A stretch of DNA of 64,000 nucleotides from assembly GCA_033032865.1 (NCBI GenBank), contig JAWHQI010000202.1, forward strand, positions 2,790,001 through 2,854,000, given 5' to 3'. The stretch comes from Dactylorhiza incarnata. Lineage: Eukaryota; Streptophyta; Magnoliopsida; Asparagales; Orchidaceae. This document shows, piece after piece, positions 23,898-35,185 of this stretch. The translations under genes were made by a program, and so were the position numbers. Below the pieces are notes generated by a model. The model was not told the DNA's origin, made no database searches, and saw only the letters and a program-made list of their open reading frames with translations. Positions within the stretch are counted from its first letter, which is position 1, and each line of letters begins with the position of its first letter.

Positions 23898-23908
23898 TAC
23901 TTATAGAT
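23898..23908 (-). promoter_or_regulatory. TATA box of Tat-C1 antisense gene 2
   Basis: ATCTATAAGTA on the minus strand, 36 bases before ATG 23862. The same TCTATAAGTAG sits at the same place in Tat-C0, Tat-E and Tat-B. The 330 bases between it and gene 1 hold only short GC palindromes such as AGCCGCACGGCTT (24023). Confidence 0.65.
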
Positions 23909-24235
23909 TTCAATGACCTGCAAATAGCAAAATCGGGTCGCGGCTAACATCTTTAACCGCGCGGCCAACAAAATGCAAATTCGTGACATTGTATAACAGA
24001 AAAGCCGCAAGCTTACAACATAAGCCGCACGGCTTACAGAGCAGCTCAAAGACATCAAAAAATGTTCTAGAAATTTGAAAGCAGAGATCGCGAGCATTCA
24101 ATACAAACCGCCTGAATTATATAAACATCCAAAAGCATCAAAAAATAGAATATCATCAAAGAAGCATCCAACGTCCAGATTGTCCCAAGGACCAAAAAAA
24201 TAATATTACAAACACTGTCTTCAAATTAAAACCGC

Positions 24236-26009
24236 TCACGACTGGCGGTGCTCGGGGGAAGGATGTTTGTGTTGAAGGCATATGACCTGGCCACCAGTTT
24301 GGAGAAGAAGATTATACATCTGACTTACACTATGATGAAGGTGGACGATCGTACTATGAAACCGCATGGCATCCCGCTCTACCCGCGCAGCAGGAATCAT
24401 ACGAGCAGGAAGTGCCGTGGTGGCCACTTTGATAACAATCATAGGATCGGCCGCCCTCACGGTGGGTATTTGAGATCTCCCCGATAGTTGGGCAGCTCGA
24501 CATCCACGACCTCTCATCACTAGTATTCATGAGTTGCCGGCTGCCGCCGACTTCCCTAGTCAAATGTAAATATTTCTCTCATTAGTATCTGCAGTCATCT
24601 TCAAGCTTCAGGACCGTTTTCTTCTCCTTATTAAGCCGAGCGGTCAGGACGGCATTTTGCTCATGCAGCATCTTCTCTCTTTCCAACCACTCCTTCTTCT
24701 CGGCCTCCAGCGCAGCCCGTGCGGCCTCCCCCTGATCTTCAGGTTCCTTCACCCTTTCTTTCAAGGTATTAAGGAGGGCCTTGAAGTCGACTAGCTCCTC
24801 CTCTCCGGTATTGAAGTTTATTGGAAGACTTGGACTGGTGGAAGCACTGGAGGAAGGCTAGCTGTCAGGTTGCCCAGCTTCATGGCTTGATCAGGGTTAT
24901 CTACAATAAAGAAAGCACGGTTAGCACTGTCAGAGGCAAATAACCCAACACATATTACTACAAGATTAATGCCTTAATGCACAGGCTGCCTCGATTGCTC
25001 GCGATCCATTCTTTGGCGCTGCTCTTTCCAAAACCGCTCATTCTGCCTTCGTTTGAAGACAGAAGTTTGAATCACGGAGGGGAAATAGCTCAGTAGCGGA
25101 TTCAGCATCAAAACATTTTTTCGAGGCAGCATTCTAAAGAAGCGGACATGATGATAACCCGCATCATGTTTACCTTTTTCCAAGGGGTCTGACGGTCGCG
25201 GCTTATCAAAAGAGCACCTCAGCTCCCCTGCCTTTATCTTCACTAATTTCATCCCACTTTCTTCAAAAGCGTCCTTTCTCGGCGCGGTTTCATCAGGATT
25301 AGCCTCATCCTTACCAAGATTATTGGCCTTGTTCATAGTTGCAGGGGTGTCGAGCAGTTTGTCCTGCCTCTCCAAAGTATCCATATCCTTAAGGATATCG
25401 CTGACTGAAATGCTGGCCGTAGAGTTGGGAGGCAACTCATTCGGCTTGTCTGAAGGAGTGACTTGTCCCTCATAAACCTCTTTTTTTGCGCGGATAATTT
25501 TAAAGGCTAGCCGCGGTTGTTTTCTTGGAAGCCACTTCGTTCTTGGACTTCAACTTCTTGGCCTTCCTTGTTATTCTCTCCGTCGTTGTTTCGGCCCTCT
25601 TCCTCTTCTTTACAGACTCCAGATTTTCCTACTGAGATCGGCTGGAGTTGTCTTCAACAACTACTACCGACGACGTAGTCAACCTGTCCGGCTTCGGGGA
25701 GTTAACCACCCCTTCTTCCCGGTCATTTATTTTTAAATGTGGGTCTCCGGAAGGGCAAAAACCTAAGTCAAAGGGGGCGTCACTTACGGTCTTCAACGGG
25801 ATAGTACTCGAGCCTGCCTTATCAGAAGGGGCGGGCGGGTTAATCGGAGGATTGGAAGAGCCTGCTTCAGGCTTGGCTGAATTTTTATCGATGGCCGGAG
25901 AGTCTAATTTAACAGACCGCTCGGTCTTCTCTGACCGGCGAACCTTCTTCTTTTTATGGCCAGCCCCTTTATCCTTACGGGTTACAATCTTTGACATCAA
26001 GTCAGCCAT
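24236..26009 (-). pseudogene. Tat-C1 antisense gene 1, decayed
   Basis: Start ATG 26009 (MADLMSKIV..) matches Tat-E MDIMSKIAAS. The N-terminal part is Lys-rich, followed by VVVVEDNSS and ILKDMDTLERQDKLLD, then the conserved HHVRFF-RM and NERFWKEQRQRMDREQ (about 24990-25170). The next exon is an Arg/Glu coiled coil (24582-24764) and an end with RFHSTIVHLHHSVSQMYNLLLQTGGQV. Intron 24901-24972 is 72 bp with GC-AG ends, as in Tat-B and Tat-E. Several stops, including TAA just before the intron. Function unknown; not a recognised family. Confidence 0.72.
24901..24972 (-). other. 72-bp GC-AG intron in Tat-C1 gene 1
   Basis: On the minus strand: ..TTAAG|GCATTAATC .. TTATTGTAG|ATAACCC. The same position and length occur in Tat-E (29684-29755) and Tat-B (45111-45182). 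Confidence 0.7.
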
Positions 26010-26108
26010 GTGGATCAAGGGAGTGGCGGATTGAAATATTCCACCCGCTAGTGGTGAGTAGTGCCCCGTAGTTTCAGAAGAATTATGCAGAGTGGAGAGC
26101 TTTCAGAG

Positions 26109-26119
26109 CATTTTATAGA
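26109..26119 (-). promoter_or_regulatory. TATA box of Tat-C1 antisense gene 1
   Basis: TCTATAAAATG on the minus strand, 100 bases before ATG 26009 and outside the LTR (which starts at 26202). Confidence 0.6.
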
Positions 26120-26201
26120 TTTCAGAACAAGCCGGGCGCTGTCTCCGGCTAGAACTTATATTTTTGAAATTTCCTCGAGATTTGAAAATATGCGGAGATT
26201 A

Positions 26202-26940
26202 TGTTTACCCCAAAGACTGCTATCGACATAATGGACCTATCAGACCGGGCGGTCTGTTATGCTAACCCCCTAAACTCCATTTTTGATTACTGGCACAAGT
26301 CTCTCGGTTCATCAAAACCAAGCCGCGCGGTCTGCCTATCGACAGACCGCCATCGAGAGGGTTACATTCAGGGATCAAGTCCAGAAGGAAAACTACGGTC
26401 TCAGATTATAGAATGCTCAAGCAGCTTCCCTGCTCTATTCGCAGCCCATCTTAACCCCGACTTAATACAGATCGGAGCTCAAGCCGCCAGGCCTCGCGGC
26501 TTTACTCTTTTTTCCCTTCTCTATCTCGTCACCCCCCTGTCCAATTCTCCTGTATCCGGGCAGGCGGTTATTTTATCCCTACCCATTTGGGCAGGTCCCA
26601 GAGCCTATAAATATAGGGGGTGATGTTCCCAAGACACGCACACTCAAATCTAGGAGCTCGCTTGTTAGAGTTGTGGTCTCGAGTTCACTGTCTTGCGGTT
26701 TGTTTCCCGGCAGTCTTCTTTACTGCCTTGCCTTGTAACCCGCTGTAAACACTTCTTCAATCAAGGGAAAGCCCATCATAAGAGTTTCATTCACCATGAC
26801 AGGCGAAGTCTAGTCTTGACCGCTGCTAGTGGTCTAACTAGTCTATCTTCTCTCTGTCCATAGTAACTGATAACCCGCGGCCTCCTCTTTTCTTTTGCTT
26901 TCTTATCGTCGATCTTGGAGGTGCAATTTCGGCATCAACA
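26202..26940 (+). repeat. Tat-C1 3' LTR
   Basis: Starts TGTTTACCCC after the purine-rich TATGCGGAGATTA and ends GGCATCAACA, 739 bp. Sense TATA CCTATAAATATAG at 26604-26616. Related LTRs in opposite orientation are at 27559-28371 (Tat-E) and 42605-43546 (Tat-B). Confidence 0.82.
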
Positions 26941-27491
26941 AAACCGAGCTGGCCCTCGAAGATCAAGTACCACTCCGACCAGTTCACAATCTTGTTCGCC
27001 AGGTTGACGACCTTCAATCCCCTGCAGCCAAAGTACAAATGGCCTCTGAATATCTTCGTTCCGGCGTCCATAATAGACCACACTAAGAAGAACCTTCTAA
27101 AGAGGCTAATAGGGAAGCGGACTCGCTCAGACCGCAGATAAGAAATAAAGCTATAGATGGAGGCTATGGAGTTCGGCGGGAGTTGCCCGGGAACAACTCC
27201 ATAGTGGTAAAAAATCATGATGACTTCAAGCGGCGATGGAAGTCTGAAGCCATTGTCGAAGTGGTCAATGGGGATCGCAATTTGAGTGGAAGAAGAATAG
27301 TTAATCTGCTCTTTGCGAAGTGGAAGTCGCGCAAGCAGATGGCTTCCTGCCATATGTCTCTCGACAAAGACATCTAATTTGGCTTGAGTAAGGAAGCACT
27401 CCTTGTGATCCGTCGAGTGAAACGCTAAAGCAGCACTAGTCGGCACGGTTGGAACCTTTTTAGACCGCAGGGATTTACTCTTAGCCCGCAT
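26941..27491 (-). pseudogene. Tat-C0 antisense gene 2, exon 1, truncated by Tat-C1
   Basis: Best preserved exon 1 of this gene in the C family: open from ATG 27491 (MRAKSKSLRSKK) to the Tat-C1 insertion. Motifs: ECFLTQAKLDVFVERHM, AIPIDHFDNGFRLPSPLE, FYHYGVVPGQLPPNSIASIYSFISYL and FRGHLYFGCRGLKVVNLANKI. The FxxYGxxPxQLxPN block is the mark of the plant Transposase_28 ('putative gypsy type transposon') family. Coding runs into Tat-C1 LTR sequence after IFEGQLG. Confidence 0.8.
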
Positions 27492-27527
27492 CTTGAATGT
27501 TGTAGAATAAGTCTCCGGAGTGTCTGC

Positions 27528-27538
27528 TACTTATAGAC
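27528..27538 (-). promoter_or_regulatory. TATA box of Tat-C0 antisense gene 2
   Basis: GTCTATAAGTA on the minus strand, 37 bases before ATG 27491. Tat-E inserted 20 bases upstream of it. Confidence 0.65.
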
Positions 27539-27558
27539 TCCAATGATCTGCATATAGC

Positions 27559-28371
27559 TATTGAATCCAAAATTGCGCCTCCGCGATCGATGCTAGAGAA
27601 GCGAAGGAAAAGTGGAAGCGAAGGAAAAGTGGAGGTCGCAAGCTATCGGTTACTATTGATTAGGAGAAATTAGACCGCTGGCAGCGGTCGAAACTGGACT
27701 TCGCCCGTCACAGCAAATGCCACTCCTGTCATGGGCTTTCCCTTGATTTGAGTAAAGTGATTACAGCGGGTTACACAGTTAAGCAAGAGAGAAGCCGGCC
27801 GAGCAGGCAAACTGCAAGACAGTGAACTCGAGACCGCATCTCTGACAGGCGAGCTCTAGGATTCGAGTGTGCGTATCGTGGGAACGTTGCCTCCCCCTAT
27901 TTATAGGCTCGGGGGCCTTCCCAAACAGACAGCGATAAAATAACCGCCTACCCAGAACCAGGAGAATCAGGAAGGGGGTGACGGGATATAGAAGGAAAAA
28001 GAAAGAAGTCGCGCGGCTTGGCGGCTTGAGCTTCCGATCCGCATTGGCCGGTGCTGAAATGTGCTGTGATTAAGTCAAGGAAGCAACTCAGGCGGCCTCT
28101 GCTGTAAGACCGCAACTTGCCATATGGACTTGGTCTTGATTGTAACCCTCCTGATGACGGTCTGACGTCGCCCAGACCGCTCAACTTGGACTTCTCAGAC
28201 CGCTCAACTTGGATTTGTGAGACGAAGGACGTGTGTAAGTTACTGAGGATGAGCCAGGCGGTTAATGTTACAAGTCGCCTGGCCTGAATAATTCATGTGC
28301 CAAGCGGTTAATGTTGCAGACTGCCTGGGCTGAATAGTTCATTATGTTGATAGCGGTCTTCTGGGTAAACA
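27559..28371 (-). repeat. Tat-E 3' LTR
   Basis: 813 bp, minus orientation. The sense start TGTTTACCC is the complement of ..GGGTAAACA at 28371. Sense TATA box is the complement of CCTATTTATAGG (27896-27907). Contains the palindrome GACCGCTGGCAGCGGTC at about 27673-27689. Confidence 0.8.
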
Positions 28372-28451
28372 TAATCCCTGCATATTTTCAAATCTCGAGG
28401 AAATTTAGAAAATATTAGTTTTAGTCGGAGACCGCGACCGGTTTGTCCTGT

Positions 28452-28464
28452 CATCTATAAGAAG
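28452..28464 (+). promoter_or_regulatory. TATA box of Tat-E antisense gene 1
   Basis: CATCTATAAGAAG lies outside the LTR, about 110 bases before ATG 28564. It aligns with CTATAAAATT in Tat-B (43631) and TCTATAAAATG in Tat-C1. Confidence 0.6.
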
Positions 28465-28563
28465 CTCTGAAAGCTCTCCACTCTGCATAATTCCTTTGAA
28501 ACCACGGGGTGCCACTTGCCACTTGCGGTTAGGCTTTTTCAAGTCGGCATCCCTTCGATTCGA

Positions 28564-30422
28564 ATGGATATAATGTCCAAGATTGCAGCCAGCAAGGGCA
28601 AGGGAGATGACCGCAAAAAGGAAGATGACCAGAAAAGGGAGAAGAGTCGCCGGCCTTATAAGGCCTGGCGGACTATCTCAGAGGTCATTTCCCCAAAACT
28701 CACGAAGGAGGAATCTATTACTGAGGAGAAAACTATATAGAAAAAGGCGGCCGAGGAGAAAGTTGCAGAGAAGAAAGCGGCTGAACCCGATGCGGGTTGT
28801 TCTGAACACTTGATTAACCTGCCTGCCCTTTTGGATAAGGCAAATCCGAGCACCGCTCCTTCGAAAACTGCCAGCGACAAACCCTTTAATGTGGAATTTT
28901 ACCCATCCGGGGTTCTCCACTTGCGGGTAAATGATGGAGAGGAGGGGGTAGTTAATTCGCCTAGGCCGGGAGAATAGATTTCCTCCTCAGTGGTGGTTAT
29001 AGAGGACAACTCCAGCCCGCCTCAACAAGTCAATCCACAATTTATTAAAAAGATAAAAAGGGCCTAATCGACGGCTGAGAGGATCATGAGGAAGACGGGG
29101 CAGCTAAAAGCCAAGAACTAGGCGGCTTCTAAGAAAATATCCGTGGCTGGCCTCCAGATTAAACCGCGTGAAAAGGAAGTCTCTGAGGGGGAGACCACTC
29201 CTTTGAATAAGCTGGCTGGGCTGATCCCCAACACTACGGACAGCGTCACGGTCAGTGATATCCTGAAGGACATGGAGACCTTAGAGAAGCAGGACAAGCT
29301 ACTCGAAAGCCCTGCGGTTACCAGCCAAGCCATCCATCCTGGTGAAGACGTGGTTGTTCCTGATGAAGCCGCGCCAAAGAAGACCGCCTCCGTGGAAAGC
29401 GGAATGAAGTTGATGAAAATAAAGGCCGAGGAGCTGAGGCAGTCTCTGGTCAAACCACAGTCATCGAACCCCCTGGCCAAAGGTAAGCATGATGCAGATT
29501 ACCATCCTGTCCGCTTCTTTAGGTCGCGGCCTTGGAACAATGCCTTGATGCTGAACCCACTTCCGGGTTATTTTCCACCTGCGATTCAAACTTCTGCCAT
29601 GAAGAGAAGGAAGAATGAGCGGTTTTGGAGGGAGCAACGTCGAAGAATGGTCCCTGAGCAGTCGAGACGGCCTGTGCGTTCAGGCATTTAACCTTGTAGT
29701 ATTTTGTGTTGTGTTATTCACTTTTGATTGTGCTAACCACACCTTTTACTTGTAGATAACCCGGAGCGAGCTATGAAACCAGGCGATCTGACAGCTAGCC
29801 TCCCTACGCTTCCTGCTCCAGTACCAAGTATCGCACTGAACTTGAACTCCGGTCAGTAAGAGTTGATCGACTTTAAGAACCTTCTTGGCACCCTGAAAGA
29901 GAGGGTGAAAGAGATTGAAGACCGGGAGGAAGCAACTCGGACTGCACTGGAGGCCGAGAAGAAAGCGAGGCTGGAGAAAGAAAGAATGTTGCAGGAGCAA
30001 AACACTGCTTTGACTGCTCGGCTTGAAATAGGGAGAAAAGACATCTGAAAACTCGAAGTGGACTGCAAGTACTGCAGAGAGAAGTATCTGCATCTGACAA
30101 GGAATGTTGGCTTGAGTCGTCGACCTTCTAATATGACCGATGATGGATGACGCGAGTCAAATCACCAGGCTGTCGGGGAGACCTCAGTTCCCCAACGGTT
30201 AGGATGGACGACCATGTTGCTAATACGGGTGAGACCGCTGCGGCCTTGCCTACTCGCATGATTCCGGCCGCGCGAGTAGAGTAAGATGCCACACAGCTTC
30301 ACAGTACTATCAACAACCCCCATCATAGCCTCAATCAGATGTATGGTACTATCCTTCAAGTCGATGATTAAGTCGCACGACTTCACCGGGAAGATGCTCC
30401 TCCATACCACCATCAGCTATGA
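28564..30422 (+). pseudogene. Tat-E antisense gene 1, decayed
   Basis: Starts MDIMSKIAASKGKGDDRK. Exon 1 runs to 29683 and is broken by TAG 28738-28740 and others. From 29143 it is open: VSDILKDMETLEKQDKLLES, YHPVRFF and NERFWREQRRRM. The 72-bp GC-AG intron is 29684-29755. Exon 2 (29756-30422) gives ..DNPERAMKPGDLTASLP.., with a TAA where Tat-B has a Glu codon, then an Arg/Glu coiled coil and the RLHRED.. end. After splicing the phase is kept across the junction, which supports the intron. Function unknown. Confidence 0.75.
29684..29755 (+). other. 72-bp GC-AG intron in Tat-E gene 1
   Basis: ..GTTCAG|GCATTTAACC .. TTTACTTGTAG|ATAACCC. Removing it joins TCA-G to AT-AAC in frame. Without removal a TAA follows two codons later. 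Confidence 0.75.
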
Positions 30423-31050
30423 ACTTGTTTTTGTAAGAACAAGGTCTGTAATAATATTCTTTAATTCGGTCCTTTGGACAACTTAGACATTGACTCCTTG
30501 TTTTAATGTCATTTGATATTTGTAATATCCGAATTGTTCAGTAGACCGTGCGGATTGATCTGCGAATTCATGATTACTACATTGGAGCGTTAAGAATATT
30601 TGGATATTTACAAGCCGTGCGGCTTGTTGTTATTTGCTTACGGTTTCAGCCTTTGAGCACTTAGAATATTTTTCGATGCCCTTGAATGGATCTTTAAGCT
30701 TTGCGGCCTAAATTATTGTTTGTGGTTTGATGCTTGTAGAATAACATGATTTATGCAGGTTGCTGACCACGTGATCTGGTCGCATGACTTTAGTGAACTT
30801 GTTATCTGCTATGTTTGTTCTGCTAACTGCAGGTCGCGCGGTTAAGTTAGCTCAGTCGTAGCTTGACTCGGTTATATGCAAACAATTGATCTCTCCTGTG
30901 TGATTCTTAGAATATTTATGATATTTGTACACCGTGCGACTTATGTATATGGTTCGTGGCTTTCTTTTGTAAAACTAACCCTGCAGGTTGATGACCGCGT
31001 GGCTAGAGTGTATGGCCGCAGTACGGTTTTACTATATGCAGATCACTGGC
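30423..31050 (+). other. Tat-E intergenic region between antisense genes 1 and 2
   Basis: No gene seen. Holds short GC palindromes such as AGCCGTGCGGCTT (about 30613) and AGGTCGCGCGGTTA (about 30832). Confidence 0.5.
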
Positions 31051-31061
31051 TCTATAAGTAG
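31051..31061 (+). promoter_or_regulatory. TATA box of Tat-E antisense gene 2
   Basis: TCTATAAGTAG, 35 bases before ATG 31096, identical in core to Tat-B, Tat-C1 and Tat-C0. Confidence 0.65.
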
Positions 31062-31095
31062 TAGCCATTCCGGAGATTCATACATTGATTTCCAA

Positions 31096-32949
31096 ATGGC
31101 GCGGGCTAAGACCAAGTCAAAGCAGTCTGACAAAGTTCAAGCTGTCCGGACTGACGCGGCTTCTGCCTTCCACTCTGCTGATCATAAAGAATGTCACCTA
31201 ACTCAGGCCGAGTTAGATGACTTCATTAAAGACATATGGCTGGAAGTCATCTGCTCGTGCGGCTTCCGCTACGCGATGAGCGGATTAACTCCTATTCTCC
31301 TACCGAAATCGCTATACCCATCGACACTTTGAAAACGGCTTCAAGTTTCCGCCTCCACTTAAAGTTATAGCTATCTTCGACCATTATGGAGTTGTGCCCG
31401 GATAGCTCCCACCGAATTCAATTGCCTCCATCTACAGCTTCATCTCTTATCTGCGGTCTGAAGGAGTCTAATTCTCCATCGACCTGTTTAGGATGTTTTT
31501 CTCCGTGCGGTCTATCCCAGACGCTGGAACATCGATTTTCAGAGGACACCTTTACATTGGGTGCAGGGGGATGAAAGTCGTCAATCTGGCGAATAAGGTT
31601 ACGAGCTGGTCGGAGAGGTATATAATCTTTGAGGGCCAGCTGGGGCTGTTGCAGGTCAACCCGCTGGTGCGGAATGAGGCGGCCTTCCGACCAGCCGATA
31701 TTGGAAAAATCGAGCTGGAGACCTTTAAGTTCATCGAGTCCGAGTGGCTTGATGTAAACCATTACATCCCACGGTTCGCAGAGTTAGAGAACATCCGACC
31801 TGAAGACAGTATGTTTCTCACAACTCGCTATTTTGTGACCGCGCGACCTGTCTTATTAAACTTTTGACTTTGCTTTGCAGTCGCTGTCATTGTCCCAAAG
31901 AACAAGCCGGTTAGCCTAGCCAGTCCGGTTCTGACTCAAAGGGAGAAGCGGTGAAGGAAGAGCAAGCCGTAGTCTTCTGAGGAGGAGGGCTCAGCCTCTT
32001 CAGGTGAGTTCGAGCTTCTCCGCTCCTGCAGTAATCTAAAGGACCTGCGGGGCAACCCGACCATACACTGGCACCCAGATGGTGACTGCGTGTAGGTTTC
32101 AACCATGCTCCTGCACTGGTGGAGCGAAAAAGTTAGTTGTCATGCATTAGCCGCCGATGCTGCTATGTATGGCCAGAAAATGCTGAAGAAACTAAAGGAA
32201 GTTCCAGAGGAGGAGCTTTCCAGACTGGCCGCACAAACAGGCGCTTGGAGCTTTGCGGCTAATCATTTCATGGGCTTGTCGTACAAGCAGCAAATTTCAG
32301 CCCATACATACATAGAAAATAAGAATGACGAGTAGGCTGAAGAGATCGCGCGGTTAAATGAAGCCGCGATGGTAAGTTGCCATCTGATGAATATTTGTGA
32401 TGTCCGTTTTCCTCAAACCGTCGGTCTAACCCTTTTTTCTTTTTTCAGATGCAATATGATATAGACAATCCAGTCTTCCAAGACGAAGTCTTCCCCCATG
32501 TCGCCAAGGGGATTGATGCCGCCTTGAACATTTTGAGAGGGCGTGATGGTCTGTCAGCGGGATTCGATGATTTATGCTTCTCGGATGTTTATCCTTCCTT
32601 GAAGAAGAAATTAGATGACATAAACTGCGGAGCAAAAGGTAAAGAGAAAGTCAGCAGCTCAGAAGAGGACGACGGCGACGAGGATGAAATCGCAGCGGAT
32701 AATGAAGCCTCTGCGGTTAACAAAACCGCTGCAGAGAAAGAGGTCGCTGCTGATGATGGAGAGGGTTCATTTTATGAAACTGATACCTCCGAAGCTGAGG
32801 CCGATCGGGTTGGGAACCCGAAGGATGAAGACTCAAGTAGCAGTTTGTCAAGCTCTTCATCGGCCAGTGGAGGCTACTCGCCCTCTATTGATATTGAAGG
32901 TGGAGGAGATTCAAGTTCTCCCATGGCGAAAAGACTTAGATCGGGCTAG
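31096..32949 (+). pseudogene. Tat-E antisense gene 2 (Transposase_28-like), decayed
   Basis: ATG 31096 (MARAKTKSKQ..). Exon 1 is shifted near 31250-31330 (stop at 31330) and recovers from about 31490 (FRGHLYIGCRGMKVVNLANKV, WSERYIIFEGQLGL, YIPRFAELENIRPED). Intron 1 31809-31880 (72 bp, GT-AG). Exon 2 31881-32371 has stops (TGA after LTQREKR, others) but keeps MYGQKMLKKL and GAWSFAANHFMGL. Intron 2 32372-32448 (77 bp). Exon 3 32449-32949 is open: VFPHVAKGIDAAL, DVYPSLKKKLDDI, an acidic tract, a poly-Ser tract and SPMAKRLRSG. Function unproven. Confidence 0.8.
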
Positions 32950-32984
32950 TATTGTTTTGTTATTTTTGGAATTTTCTTTGCATA

Positions 32985-33015
32985 ACCGACGGCTTGATTT
33001 TGTTAGCCGGTCGGT
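32985..33015 (+). other. Conserved hairpin after Tat-E gene 2
   Basis: ACCGACGGCT, a 10-base loop TGATTTTGTT, then AGCCGGTCGGT, with one bulged base. Starts 36 bases after the stop codon. Nearly the same hairpin follows gene 2 in Tat-B (61471-61506). Confidence 0.7.
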
Positions 33016-33558
33016 ATGAATGATGTAACTATACATTTTGAAAATGAATGAAATACATTACCTATTTGGTTGTCTATCTTTGAGACTTACGTGTGATTGT
33101 TGTGATTTTTTATTTCTTTTAGACTGCAAGTTCTTTGGAATTAGGTCGTACGGTTTAATATCAACCTGAGTGGTCAGAAGTTTGAGCTCTTAGAATCCCA
33201 AGTAGATAGCTTCCCAAATATTATGAATGCTACTCAGACGGTTTATCTCTGAATTCAATCCTGACCCAATGAATTAATCATAGCCAGAAGCCACCAGTCA
33301 GAATAAATCTCGATCATCAGTAGTGCGGCTTAAAATATAATCTGTGCGGATAGAAGTTTGAGCTCTTGAGAATCTCAAATCAAATGAGCCAGCGAGTTAA
33401 TCGGACGCCGACCACAACTCAAAGCCGCTAGTCATAATAGATAAATCCCCATCGCGAGTCGTGCAGTTTGAATACATCACAGGAGACAAGTAATTGGAGT
33501 CGAGCAATATTTATCATAATGACTATTGAGATATGCGATCAGTTCTCAACCCAAGCGA

Positions 33559-34038
33559 CCAATAATTTGGATTTCTTCTTTGCAGTTTCAAACATTCTCA
33601 TAAGTATAAGCAACAATCAGAAAGTTCGCGTGGTCAGTGTATGGTCCGGTCGACCAATAATTTGGATTTCTTTTTCTGCAGTTTTAAACATTCTCGCAGG
33701 TATAAGCAACAATCAATGAGTTCGCGCGGTCATTGTACAGTCCGGGAGACAAATAATTTGAATTCCTTTTCTGAAATTTTAATCATTCTCGCAAGTATAA
33801 GCAACAATTAATGAGTTCGCGCGGCTAGTGTACAGTCTGGGCGACCAATAATTTCAATTCCTTTTCTGAAATTTTAATCATTCTTGCAAGTATAAGCAAC
33901 AATTAATGAGTTCGCGCGGTCAATATATAGTCCGGACGACCAATAATTTGAATTCCTTTTCTGAAATTTTAATCATTCTCGCAAGTATAAGCATCAATCA
34001 ATAAGTTCGCGCGGTCAGTATACAATTCGGGCGACCAA
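33559..34038 (+). repeat. Tat-E tandem repeat, five units of about 95 bp
   Basis: Units begin CCAATAATTT at 33559, 33654, 33750, 33844 and 33940, and end in AGTTCGCGCGGTCA..GGGCGA. It lies between antisense gene 2 and the pol end, the usual place of tandem repeats in Tat elements. Flanks 33016-33558 and 34039-34529 hold no gene. Confidence 0.88.
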
Positions 34039-34529
34039 TAATTAGTTGTTGCGCAATATTCAACCTTGCAAGAATAACCCATGGTCAATTCCCTGTGGAT
34101 GACTTGATTCTAACCGAGCGAATAATATTATATTATAAACTGATGAATGTCCACGAGCTGATAGAATTAATTGTAAACCGACTGGAGAAACCGATCGGTC
34201 AATACTATTATTGGTAACCTGTTAAAAACACTGCCTTGTGGCATTCTGTGACAACCTACTTTCTAGCCTTTACGGCTAGATTCATTCTAACCAGTAGTTT
34301 AGTATATTAAGTTGCTGCTTATTCAAGCAAGCCAGCTTGATGAGTTAGACTGCCTGGTCTCAAAACCCATATTATGTTGTGCACCTGCTTATCCCAAGCC
34401 AGTTGGTTTAATAGATCAAGCCACCCGGTCTATAAGATACCTATTTAATCCTACTTTCTCCTAAATGGTCGCGAAGGACCATAAGAGAAAAAGTAATTTC
34501 CTGTGAAAAAGTAAAATAATTACAGGCTC

Positions 34530-34860
34530 AGATGACTAAATGGGCAGGTGCGCTTAGGTAGCAGCATTGCTTTCCTCAAGTGGTCATAAGAGCTGTAGAG
34601 ATTTCAATAACTCAACTGCTCTCTAGCCTAGGGTTACAAGCCGAGTTGATCAATTGGGCAGGTTGGCCTAGGCGGCGAACATTTCTTTCCTCAGAGAGAT
34701 CAACTCAGTTGTGGGTCCCCTGTAGGCTCCGCTCGAGAGTTCCTTTAGGAGTATTCGATGGTCACAGGCTAAGATGATCAGTTGGGTAGGTGTGGTTATG
34801 CCACGAGGGTTGTACCGACATTGCTTTCCTCAAAAAGATTATCAAAGCTGTAACTATATC
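34530..34860 (+). repeat. Degenerate repeat in Tat-E noncoding region
   Basis: Imperfect copies of a unit with GGGCAGGTG..GGTTATGCC..ATTGCTTTCCTCA..GATCA. The same block, less decayed, is in Tat-B at about 62573-63010. Confidence 0.6.
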
Positions 34861-34954
34861 CCTTTCGGGGCACGATAGAGCTAACAATCACCTGGACCTC
34901 CCTTGATGCAGAGGCGTGTTAGATACCGGTCGGGATCCATAATTCTGAAGACCA

Positions 34955-35090
34955 CCGCACAGGAATTGGCAAGCTTCCACAACACGTGTGCGAAAACTCC
35001 CCGCTACATGTGATCTTTGTGGTTTTACGCTAATGACTACAATCCGAGGGGGTTCAAGCAGAACTTGGCGATGTCTCCAAGGTCCAGTGA
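34955..35090. other. Conserved noncoding block near Tat-E pol end
   Basis: The stretch from ACCGCACAGGAATTGGC to TTGGCGATGTCTCC is almost the same in Tat-B (63105-63235), while sequence around it is more divergent. Starts about 100 bases from the pol stop codon on the other strand. Confidence 0.6.
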
Positions 35091-35185
35091 GGGATATAAA
35101 TAATGTAAAAAGTCACCATACAACGAAAAGTGTCAGTATATGGCTTCTCATTGAATATCTGAAAATGCAAGAAATGAAAGAACAT

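Larger units (their letters stand above)
21270..26940 (+). mobile_element. Tat-C1: Tat-type Gypsy element, right part only
   Basis: Visible parts: noncoding 21270-22032, antisense gene 2 (22033-23862), antisense gene 1 (24236-26009) and the 3' LTR (26202-26940). Gag and pol would lie left of Sire-A, outside the window. The layout is the mirror image of Tat-E and Tat-B and the same as Tat-D. It sits in the C0 antisense gene: AAACC at 26941-26945 is the likely right target copy. Confidence 0.82.
26941..27558 (+). mobile_element. Tat-C0: remnant of an older Tat-type element, plus orientation
   Basis: Only the start of its antisense gene 2 and that gene's promoter are visible, between the end of the Tat-C1 LTR (26940) and the start of the Tat-E LTR (27559). 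The rest must lie outside the window on both sides. Confidence 0.7.

Noticed and set aside
33559..34038. Regular 95-bp repeats as a CRISPR-like array
   Set aside because: Whole units repeat without unique spacers, and the context is a plant retrotransposon.
34480..35100. A tRNA or small RNA gene in the conserved block near Tat-E pol
   Set aside because: I could not fold a cloverleaf and found no A/B box pair; conservation alone is not enough.
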